7,094 bases of DNA from positions 1 to 7,094 of the forward strand of contig JAJFGT010000134.1 in NCBI GenBank assembly GCA_021776015.1. Reading direction: 5' to 3'. This DNA comes from Alphaproteobacteria bacterium (GTDB lineage: Bacteria > Pseudomonadota > Alphaproteobacteria > Micavibrionales > Micavibrionaceae). The notes below the pieces were generated by a model. It saw nothing but the letters and a program-made list of their open reading frames with translations, was not told the origin of the DNA and ran no database searches. Shown here piece after piece: positions 1 to 5,311 of the stretch. The position numbers were made by a program, and so were the translations under genes. Numbering within the stretch: the stretch's first letter is position 1; the number at the start of each line of letters is the position of its first letter.

Positions 1-136
1 AGCCATGTACTCTATACACTCATTTCTTTTATGATGAATTTTTACAAAAACTCATTCATACACACACATAAGAGCGCCAAATATACGCCATTTTACAAAA
101 AAAATCAAGGAATTTGTAACGTTTATAGCAAGCTAT

Positions 137-904
137 ATGAATGGGACTTGGGAATGCTGTTTAAGTAAAATTCTTAATTTTCTATTGCCTGCGCGCTGTA
201 TCATGACAGGAGAGGTGATAGAGTCTTCTGAAAACATCTCTCCTAGTGCATGGGCAAAGCTTAATTTTATAGCAGATCCCTTATGTTCCTGTTGTGGTAT
301 TCCCTTTGAAATTTCTTTTGATATTTCAGAGAATGATAAAACAAAAAAGACAGAGGATACCTTTCAATGTTCGCATTGTTTAACCTATCCGCCAGCCTAT
401 ACAAGAGCACGAGCGGCTATACGTTATGATGATGGGAGTCGATCTCTTCTCCTTGCCTATAAACATGGAGATAAAACACATATGGCGTTGCCTTTTTCTT
501 CCTGGATGATGAATGCTGGAGGAGAGATGCTTGAAGAGGTGGATTTGATCGTGCCTGTTCCCTTACATTGGAAACGGCTTGTTAGGCGTCGTTATAATCA
601 AGCCGCTCTGTTAGGGCAAAGCCTATCGAAAAAAACGAAAATTCCTATTGATCTGTTTCATTTGAAGCGTGTTAAGAACACACAATCTCAAGGGCATATG
701 GGAGCAAAAGAGCGCCGAAAAAATGTTAAAGCTGTGTTTTCTATTGCAGGTAAAGATCATATTTTCTTTAAAGATAAAACAATCCTTTTGGTCGATGATG
801 TCTATACAACGGGAGCCACTGTCAATGAATGCGCCAAAACACTTTTGAGGGCAGGGGCCAAGTCTGTGCATGTCCTTACGGTTGCCCGAACGATCTATTC
901 GTAA
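137..904 (+). CDS. comF: ComF family phosphoribosyltransferase-like protein
   Basis: The 255-residue product has the full ComF layout and usual length. The N-terminus has an LLPARC-type segment (residues 16-21) and a cysteine knuckle, C50/C53 with C78/C81, likely binding zinc. The C-terminal half is a type I phosphoribosyltransferase fold with VPVPLHWKRLVRRRYNQA (139-156) and the PRPP-binding signature ILLVDDVYTTGAT (216-228). ComF proteins are linked to DNA uptake in competent bacteria, and in others to DNA repair or recombination; the reaction is not settled. Of the first zinc pair only C21 is left, with Thr at position 24; I believe this is common in alphaproteobacterial homologues. The frame is open back to a stop at 35-37, but 137 is the first conventional start and gives the normal family N-terminus. 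No clear Shine-Dalgarno precedes it. It converges on the solute-binding gene; the grxC neighbour often seen in this class is absent. Confidence 0.93.
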   Translation: MNGTWECCLSKILNFLLPARCIMTGEVIESSENISPSAWAKLNFIADPLCSCCGIPFEISFDISENDKTKKTEDTFQCSHCLTYPPAYTRARAAIRYDDGSRSLLLAYKHGDKTHMALPFSSWMMNAGGEMLEEVDLIVPVPLHWKRLVRRRYNQAALLGQSLSKKTKIPIDLFHLKRVKNTQSQGHMGAKERRKNVKAVFSIAGKDHIFFKDKTILLVDDVYTTGATVNECAKTLLRAGAKSVHVLTVARTIYS

Positions 905-920
905 CTCACTTATATTGACA

Positions 921-1019
921 TATCTATCAGTAAAGCCCTCTTTAAGCTGCTGATCTTCAACCAGCCTTCGCCCCAAGGGCAGGGAATTATAAACCAGAGA
1001 GGGATTACTGAGATAGATA
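921..1019. repeat. Imperfect palindromic element between convergent genes
   Basis: Positions 921-941 pair with 998-1019. There are 8 bp (921-928 with 1012-1019), a 2-nt bulge, 5 bp (929-933 with 1005-1009), a small internal loop, and 6 bp (CCCTCT 936-941 with AGAGGG 998-1003), or 19 pairs in all. The 56-nt interior can fold further: GCTG 945-948 with CAGC 962-965, and GCCC 970-973 with GGGC 977-980. It fills almost the whole gap between comF and the solute-binding gene. The minus-strand frame stays open through it, continuing the solute-binding frame after its stop. Size, structure and 3'-end position resemble the short palindromic repeats scattered in some alphaproteobacterial genomes (the Rickettsia palindromic elements are a precedent), but only one copy lies here. 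It could instead act as a bidirectional transcription end, although no U-tract follows either arm. Confidence 0.45.
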
Positions 1020-1027
1020 GATTGCTT

Positions 1028-1930
1028 TCATTCTGCCATCTCAAATGGTTTGGAAGGGATGCGGAAAAACTCACCTCCATTATATTTATTCAATATCTGT
1101 TCAGTAACCCCATTATTTTGAAGCTGTTCTAAGGCAGCATCTAGCATAAGCCTTAGTTCATGTTCATCCATTTTCACTCCTACAACGTGCTTATAAACCA
1201 ATATAGAGCTTTCAAGAGGTACTTGCTTTAGTGCATTAGGGTTGTTTTTCATAAAGGATTCTCCTATCGATCCTGCGCTAAATGTGATATCTGCTTTTTG
1301 GGCCAACACATTTTGAAAAAGAATTACTTCCCCTGTGAGATCTGCTTTTGCAAATCTTTTTGCTTTTGGAAAAAAAGCATCAGCTATTTCTTCTGTTATA
1401 TCACCATCATTGGTAGCAATTACAATATCTGGGCTATTTATAGCGTTGCGGTTGTTATCAAAACGCGTGTCGTCAGCACGTACGAATGCTTCTACCGTGC
1501 TGTAATATATTGGTTTAGAAAAACCAATGCGCGCACCACGTTTTGCTGTTCCCCACATACCTGGACAAAAAGCATCGACGCGACCAGATTCTAAAGATTG
1601 CTGGATTTGTCCCCAATCTACTTCCTCTGTAAATTCGACTTCTATTCCAAGCTCTTTTCCAACAGCTTGCATGATTTCATACATTGTTCCACTTTGTTTT
1701 TGTGTATTTGGATCTATCATAAATTGAGGTTCAAATATTCCGTATCCACACCGCAATTTCCCTGTGCGCATGACGCGGTCATAGACGGACTCATCTGATT
1801 TTTTAACTTTGGTTTCAGTGACGACTAAGGCTGGAGCGGTTAACGCGCTCGGTGTAACGGCTTTGGTCACGGTATAACTGATCACTCCTGCTAGAATTAG
1901 TGTTAATACACTGAGATAGATTGGTTTCAT
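1028..1930 (-). CDS. Family 3 extracellular solute-binding protein, orphan
   Basis: This 300-residue protein belongs to the bacterial solute-binding family 3 (SBP_bac_3), the periplasmic receptors of amino-acid-type ABC importers. After the anchor, YDRVMRTGKLRCGYG (50-64) opens lobe 1. EVDWGQIQQSLESGRVDAFC (103-122) and RADDTRFDNN (151-160) follow, then lobe 2 with DIVIATNDGDITEEI (168-182) and the closing helix near LDAALEQLQNNGV (263-275). Residues 4-19 are hydrophobic after a single Lys, with no lipobox Cys, so this is a signal peptide cut after about residue 31 or an uncleaved anchor. The start is Met at 1930, not the upstream Met at 2002, because GGG/AAAGGG lies 7 nt ahead and the signal segment then sits at the terminus. 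Two cysteines (61, 122) could form a disulfide. No permease or ATPase is adjacent, so the ligand is unknown. No convincing promoter is seen upstream. Confidence 0.88.
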   Translation of the reverse strand: MKPIYLSVLTLILAGVISYTVTKAVTPSALTAPALVVTETKVKKSDESVYDRVMRTGKLRCGYGIFEPQFMIDPNTQKQSGTMYEIMQAVGKELGIEVEFTEEVDWGQIQQSLESGRVDAFCPGMWGTAKRGARIGFSKPIYYSTVEAFVRADDTRFDNNRNAINSPDIVIATNDGDITEEIADAFFPKAKRFAKADLTGEVILFQNVLAQKADITFSAGSIGESFMKNNPNALKQVPLESSILVYKHVVGVKMDEHELRLMLDAALEQLQNNGVTEQILNKYNGGEFFRIPSKPFEMAE

Positions 1931-1937
1931 TGCTAAG

Positions 1938-1943
1938 CCCTTT
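1938..1943 (-). promoter_or_regulatory. Ribosome binding site fixing the solute-binding protein start
   Basis: On the minus strand AAAGGG lies 7 nt before the ATG at 1930-1928. This favours the shorter product over the in-frame ATG at 2002, which would add 24 residues ahead of the signal segment and has no comparable Shine-Dalgarno. Confidence 0.7.
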
Positions 1944-2011
1944 AATGATAAATAAAAATTATTTGTAAGCAAAATATAGTTAAAAGTATAGAGATAAAAC
2001 ACAATAATATA

Positions 2012-2028
2012 TCCGCAGTAGCTCAGTT
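2012..2028 (+). other. tRNA 5'-end-like fragment (Asn-like), possible relic
   Basis: The 17 bases TCCGCAGTAGCTCAGTT match the start of a tRNA: seven acceptor bases, T8-A9, the D-stem strand GCTC, then A14, G15 and the first D-loop bases. The TCCnCAG start is what many tRNA-Asn genes have. No anticodon arm or T arm follows. Instead CACCA (2029-2033) and six T (2034-2039) come immediately, as though the middle of a tRNA gene had been lost between its 5' end and its CCA end and terminator. It lies just before the paralogue array. A chance match is possible. Confidence 0.3.
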
Positions 2029-2065
2029 CACCATTTTTTCCGCCTTTTCCTTCCTAGATTGTATC

Positions 2066-2094
2066 TTGACATATTAATTAATATATTCTATACC
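2066..2094 (+). promoter_or_regulatory. Sigma70-type promoter of array gene A
   Basis: TTGACA (2066-2071, consensus -35) is separated by 17 bp from TATACC (2089-2094). Transcription would begin near 2101, giving a leader of about 25 nt. The same arrangement precedes gene B. The spacer contains a perfect 14-bp palindrome, ATATTAATTAATAT (2071-2084). Confidence 0.7.
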
Positions 2095-2112
2095 CTATAA
2101 AATCATAGAATA
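2084..2112. promoter_or_regulatory. Dyad operator candidate overlapping the gene A promoter
   Basis: TATTCTAT (2084-2091) and ATAGAATA (2105-2112) form a perfect 8-bp inverted repeat with a 13-bp spacer. Arm centres are 21 bp apart, two helical turns, as expected for a dimeric regulator binding one DNA face. The dyad covers the -10 box and predicted transcription start, the classical place for a repressor. The same element in the same register lies before gene B and, decayed, before gene D. A role in the transcript leader is an alternative. Confidence 0.5.
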
Positions 2113-2125
2113 GAAAGATAATAAT

Positions 2126-2905
2126 ATGACTACTGCCTCAGACTTAAAGTATGTTTCTGACTTTTGTAATGCCTCTAATCCTCGTAATGAAAATCTAGAG
2201 GAAAAATTAGAGATAGCCCAAAAGAAACTTGCGATTAGTTCAGCCGGTGAAATGGTTCGTCATAATCCTCTTATGCTTCCGAATGCGCTTCATGTTCTCT
2301 GTGATATTGGAGAAGATAAAGAGAATACCTCTTTATTTGTACGAAGTTCAGCACTATGTGCGACTGCAGAAATGATTTTTTCTGTTCATCAAAAACATAA
2401 TGTTCAAAACGTATTGAATGAATTAAATCAAAGAGGCGAGCTTGAGTCTTTAGATTTAGCATTAAGTCGCCTGCATTCTAATGTGACCACTGAACATCCC
2501 AATATGGACACTGAAGAATACTTGCTAGATACTACATGGATGGCAAATGCTGCATGGGCACTGTCGTTTTCAAGGGATCTTTTATTCTACTCTCTTGTTC
2601 GTTATGATATGAAAACAGGATCGAACAATGTAACAGTAAAGACAAGTTTGTATAATGAGAAGCAGGGGGGGCTTGATATATCTTATAAAAAAGAGGGTAT
2701 CATAGATCTGGATTTAGGTACTAACTATCAAATAAGTAATAACTATCAAAATGGTGTTCCACCACGGAATATCGTCTCATGGATCATGGATGATATTATT
2801 CCAAGGGACATAGATTCTTCTTTAAGATATGCAGACAGGGCGCTGAAAAGCCCAGATTTCAAAGAACTAAAGCCTGAATTGATAAGTATAAAGCATGCTA
2901 TGTGA
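2126..2905 (+). CDS. Array paralogue A, unknown helical-domain family
   Basis: I do not recognise this 259-residue protein from any named family. It is the first of four related genes. Residues 22-116 form a helix-rich module: EEKLEIAQKKLAI (25-37), LPNALHVLCDIGEDKE (51-66), then FVRSSALCATAEMIFSVHQ (71-89). The last two read like a HEAT/ARM helix pair with the usual V-R-x-x-A turn. The C-terminal part carries SLVRYDMKTG (156-165) and predicted strands NVTVKTSLYN (168-177) and GLDISYKK (182-189), and ends in ELISIKHAM. There is no signal peptide or membrane segment, so it is likely cytosolic. It aligns without gaps to D over its first ~118 residues (same length, 259) and most closely to B in the centre. 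ATG 2126 follows a weak AGAAAG site. It has its own promoter and dyad. Confidence 0.85.
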   Translation: MTTASDLKYVSDFCNASNPRNENLEEKLEIAQKKLAISSAGEMVRHNPLMLPNALHVLCDIGEDKENTSLFVRSSALCATAEMIFSVHQKHNVQNVLNELNQRGELESLDLALSRLHSNVTTEHPNMDTEEYLLDTTWMANAAWALSFSRDLLFYSLVRYDMKTGSNNVTVKTSLYNEKQGGLDISYKKEGIIDLDLGTNYQISNNYQNGVPPRNIVSWIMDDIIPRDIDSSLRYADRALKSPDFKELKPELISIKHAM

Positions 2906-2972
2906 TAGCCTGACTGGTTTTAATAAGAAAATATCCGTCCTTATTCCATTTTTATCACTAAAATATTGCTCA

Positions 2973-3000
2973 TTGACATATGATTGTCATCTTCTATACT
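2973..3000 (+). promoter_or_regulatory. Sigma70-type promoter of array genes B-C
   Basis: TTGACA (2973-2978) and TATACT (2995-3000) are separated by 16 bp. Transcription would start near 3007, about 28 nt before the ATG of B. Sequence and layout match the promoter of gene A. Within it TGACA (2974-2978) and TGTCA (2985-2989) form a small inverted repeat not shared with A. Confidence 0.72.
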
Positions 3001-3018
3001 CTGTCAAATCATAGAATA
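2990..3018. promoter_or_regulatory. Dyad operator candidate overlapping the gene B promoter
   Basis: TCTTCTAT (2990-2997) and ATAGAATA (3011-3018) repeat the gene A dyad with the same 13-bp spacer and one arm mismatch. The tract AAATCATAGAATA is identical at A and B. The dyad again spans the -10 box and predicted transcription start, suggesting common control of both promoters. Confidence 0.5.
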
Positions 3019-3022
3019 TATC

Positions 3023-3028
3023 AAGGAG
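3023..3028 (+). promoter_or_regulatory. Ribosome binding site fixing the gene B start
   Basis: AAGGAG lies 6 nt before ATG 3035. The longer frame from a TTG at 2984 would start inside the promoter spacer, upstream of the predicted transcription start, and is discounted. Confidence 0.85.
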
Positions 3029-3034
3029 CATGTG

Positions 3035-3769
3035 ATGCCAAATACTCAAGGAGATCTTACTGAAGCATTTGACAATTTACCTCTTCGTGAAGGGACAGAG
3101 CAAAAGCTTCAAGTCGCTGAAGATAAATTAAGAATTACGTTAGCTGATAAGAATATTAGAGAAAATCTTCTTTGTTTGCCTGATGAACTTCATGCTTTAT
3201 GTGAGATTGGAGAAGATAAGGAAAAGCATATATTTGTACGACGTGTTGCAATGAAAAAAGCGGCAGAAATAATCCTCTATGTTCATCAACACCATGATGT
3301 TCAAAATATTCTCAATCAATTATATAAAAAAGACTCTTTGGTATCTTTAGATAAAGTCTCTCAACGTTTGGGCAATTTTAAATTTGAAGATAAAAGCTTT
3401 GAAGATAAGAGCTTAGATAAGGATTTTTTGATATCAAGAAATGCAAGGGAAGCTTTGTTCTTCTCTCTTGTGCGTTATGATATGAAGGCTGGATTGGGCA
3501 ATACGAATGTGAAGGCAAGTTTGTGTAATGGTCGGTGTGTGGATGTTGAGGTGAGCTATAAGGCAGGTTCTGACGTAGAATCAACCTGTAAGACAGTTTG
3601 TCGGATGGGCATTGCCCCAGAAGATGTTAGCTTGTGGTTTAAGAATGATGTGCTGGATCTTTCTATCAGAGGGGCTGTTGGTGACTTGAAAGATTTATTG
3701 AAGAAGACTGCTAAGGACGATCTTCTTAAACCTCAGTCAATAGACATTAAGACAATGTCTTTACAATAA
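3035..3769 (+). CDS. Array paralogue B, unknown helical-domain family
   Basis: This is a 244-residue member of the same unrecognised family. The helical module occupies residues 20-112: TEQKLQVAEDKLRI (21-34), LPDELHALCEIGEDKEK (48-64, nearly identical to A) and FVRRVAMKKAAEIILYVHQ (67-85). A charged linker, KFEDKSFEDKSLDKD, follows. It is encoded by a 15-nt tandem duplication and is absent from A. The C-terminal part has SLVRYDMKAG (144-153), the strands NTNVKASLCN (156-165) and VDVEVSYK (169-176), and the ending QSIDIKTMSLQ. No signal or membrane segment is seen. It has its own promoter and dyad and a strong AAGGAG site. Only 13 nt separate it from C, so the two probably form an operon. Function is unknown; the resemblance to A shows recent duplication and similar constraint on both halves. 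Confidence 0.86.
   Translation: MPNTQGDLTEAFDNLPLREGTEQKLQVAEDKLRITLADKNIRENLLCLPDELHALCEIGEDKEKHIFVRRVAMKKAAEIILYVHQHHDVQNILNQLYKKDSLVSLDKVSQRLGNFKFEDKSFEDKSLDKDFLISRNAREALFFSLVRYDMKAGLGNTNVKASLCNGRCVDVEVSYKAGSDVESTCKTVCRMGIAPEDVSLWFKNDVLDLSIRGAVGDLKDLLKKTAKDDLLKPQSIDIKTMSLQ
3383..3412 (+). repeat. 15-nt tandem duplication inside gene B
   Basis: TTTGAAGATAAAAGC (3383-3397) is followed directly by TTTGAAGATAAGAGC (3398-3412), differing at one base, with a decayed third partial unit after it. It adds five residues (FEDKS) per copy in frame and lies in the linker between the two family domains, so copy number could vary by slippage without breaking the frame. Confidence 0.75.
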
Positions 3770-3782
3770 GGGATATTTAATT

Positions 3783-5267
3783 ATGGGAAAAGAATTTACT
3801 GGATTTTTGAGAGAGCTTAAACAGATAGGGGCGCGTATAGAGTTTGATTTTACTGGTAATACCGTCCCTATGAACATCCAAGGAATTTCTTGTGCGGCAA
3901 TAGGACATAGTCATGGGGCTCGAGAGGCAATAAGACCTCTGCTTGTGACCGCATTAGAGTCTCTGGATAATCATTGGATGCAAAGCCGTATACTTTCTGA
4001 GGCGTTAAAACAGTCTTCTCTTCATGAAGAAATAGAAGGAAAACTTTCAGACTATTTAGAGGCTAGATTAAGTGAAAATAATAATATCCCTTTTATAGAA
4101 ATGGCAATGCAGGCTTTTTCTCATAAACGATTTAAACCTATAATAGAAAAAATACTCCCGAAAGCCCTCGATGCTTCTGTGATGAGCCCAAATAATTATG
4201 CTCTTTTAGTCAATCGCTGTATCTCTGAGAAGAGTGATTTAGCGATGATTGAGCCAAGCTTGAAAGAACTGTTAGATAGAAATACAGAAGAGAGTTTTCT
4301 GAATCCAAATTTTATAAAACTTATGTCTAAAATTAGAGGGCAGGGTACAGAGTCCCTACAAGAAATGATCCAACCCTTTTATGGCGCTCATACATTCCTT
4401 CAAAAAGGTGTCTTTCATGATTTGGAAACATTTGTTTTGATCTCTTTTAGAGAAGCTTCTGAGCCTGTTCTGTGGATGAGAAAAGATAATCATGATGCTG
4501 AAGAAAGGCCTATTGTAGGCCCTGAAAATATTAATTTACACAATATCCCAGAAGAAGATTTGGACACTGTTCTCACTCAAATTGTCTCTGATAATGTGCC
4601 TGAACATGTTTGTTGTGTAACAGAGTCTTTTCGGGATTTTAATCTTCCTGAGAGTCTTGATGAAAAGCTCAGTCTTGCTCAAGATAAGCTTCAGATTATT
4701 TCAGCAGGTGAAATCGTTCGTCAGGACCCTCTTCGTCTTTCTGAAGGGTTGAAAGTTTTGTATGAGCTCAGTGCTAATCAAAATAAATATCCTATTGTAC
4801 GGAGAGTTGCCATGCTCAAGGCAACAGAAATAATCATTGATATCCATAAAGAACAGAATTCCCTTATGAGCATAGGTGCAATCTTGAATCTCACGGATAA
4901 AAAGAAGAGTATGCAAGATGTAGTCAAAGAACTGAAGACTGTTGAGGGAGGGATTGATGATCTGAAAACAACCCTTAAGAAGCTTTATAAAATTGAAACT
5001 TACAAAGATGATCCTGCTTTAAATATGCTCAAGACTGCCGTTGAAACATCTTTATTATCGATAGGGCTAGATGAGAGGCTTGATGAGTTCTCTTCAGAGA
5101 GTAGCGTAGTGACCTTTATGATTGCTGGTACATTGTCGCCTGATAGAGACGAGAGATTAGATAAAACACAGCGTCTATTTAATAAAATGAAAGTGCATGC
5201 TCCATCGATCAAGATTAAAGAGGGGGCTGGAAAACCTTCTCCACTCTATGTCTGGGATGGATCTTGA
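3783..5267 (+). CDS. Array paralogue C with extra ~270-residue N-terminal region
   Basis: At 494 residues this is about twice the length of its neighbours. Residues ~272-360 are the family module: VTESFRDFNLPESLDEKL (279-296), AQDKLQIISAGEIVR (299-313), LSEGLKVLYELS (319-330) and IVRRVAMLKATEIIIDIHK (338-356). The matching begins where the start codon of B falls, so C looks like a complete paralogue fused behind another protein. Residues 1-270 are mostly helical with no recognised domain; GHSHG (41-45) resembles a GxSxG elbow but lacks a supporting fold. The C-terminal part is shorter than in A, B and D, keeping the DERLDKTQRLF helix (456-466) and PSIKIKE ending, then a unique 14-residue tail. 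AAGGGA (3768-3773) overlaps the stop of B and serves ATG 3783, so it is probably co-transcribed with B. No signal peptide is seen. Function is unknown. Confidence 0.86.
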   Translation: MGKEFTGFLRELKQIGARIEFDFTGNTVPMNIQGISCAAIGHSHGAREAIRPLLVTALESLDNHWMQSRILSEALKQSSLHEEIEGKLSDYLEARLSENNNIPFIEMAMQAFSHKRFKPIIEKILPKALDASVMSPNNYALLVNRCISEKSDLAMIEPSLKELLDRNTEESFLNPNFIKLMSKIRGQGTESLQEMIQPFYGAHTFLQKGVFHDLETFVLISFREASEPVLWMRKDNHDAEERPIVGPENINLHNIPEEDLDTVLTQIVSDNVPEHVCCVTESFRDFNLPESLDEKLSLAQDKLQIISAGEIVRQDPLRLSEGLKVLYELSANQNKYPIVRRVAMLKATEIIIDIHKEQNSLMSIGAILNLTDKKKSMQDVVKELKTVEGGIDDLKTTLKKLYKIETYKDDPALNMLKTAVETSLLSIGLDERLDEFSSESSVVTFMIAGTLSPDRDERLDKTQRLFNKMKVHAPSIKIKEGAGKPSPLYVWDGS

Positions 5268-5274
5268 TGTACTT

Positions 5275-5298
5275 TATATTTAGTCAAATCGTAGAATA
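5275..5298 (+). promoter_or_regulatory. Decayed copy of the array promoter/leader before gene D
   Basis: TATATT (5275-5280) stands in the -10 position and is followed, in the same register as at gene B, by GTCAAATCGTAGAATA (5283-5298), one base different from B. The left dyad arm is degraded (5 of 8 positions complementary). The only TTGA-like -35, TTGATG at 5264-5269 overlapping the stop of C, is 5 bp from the -10 instead of 16-17. It therefore looks like a copy that lost about one helical turn of spacer. D may depend on read-through from B-C, or on a weak -35 within the end of C. Confidence 0.5.
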
Positions 5299-5311
5299 GA
5301 AGGAATACTAT

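Noticed and set aside
1..136. Promoter for comF (TTTACA at 41-46 or 92-97)
   Set aside because: No -10 box lies at an acceptable spacing with good sequence. The interval is AT-rich and I see nothing definite in it.
905..1027. Minus-strand fragment NSLPLGRRLVEDQQLKEGF as a LysR-type regulator relic
   Set aside because: It slightly resembles the C-terminal LVxDxLxxG segment of GcvA-like regulators, but it is about 40 residues with no helix-turn-helix. The palindromic stem explains the interval better.
1931..2002. N-terminal extension of the solute-binding protein from ATG 2002
   Set aside because: It puts 24 residues in front of the signal segment and lacks a good Shine-Dalgarno, whereas ATG 1930 has AAAGGG at 7 nt.
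1972..2013. Minus-strand promoter for the solute-binding gene (TATACT at 1990-1985 or TATATT at 1979-1974)
   Set aside because: Both -10-like boxes lack a recognisable -35 at 16-18 bp.
2897..2909. GCTAT-GTG-ATAGC hairpin at the stop codon of A as a terminator
   Set aside because: A 5-bp AT-rich stem without a following T-run is too weak to call.
2984..3034. TTG-initiated N-terminal extension of gene B (17 residues)
   Set aside because: It would begin between the -35 and -10 of the gene B promoter, ahead of the predicted transcription start. ATG 3035 has a well-spaced AAGGAG and matches the family start.
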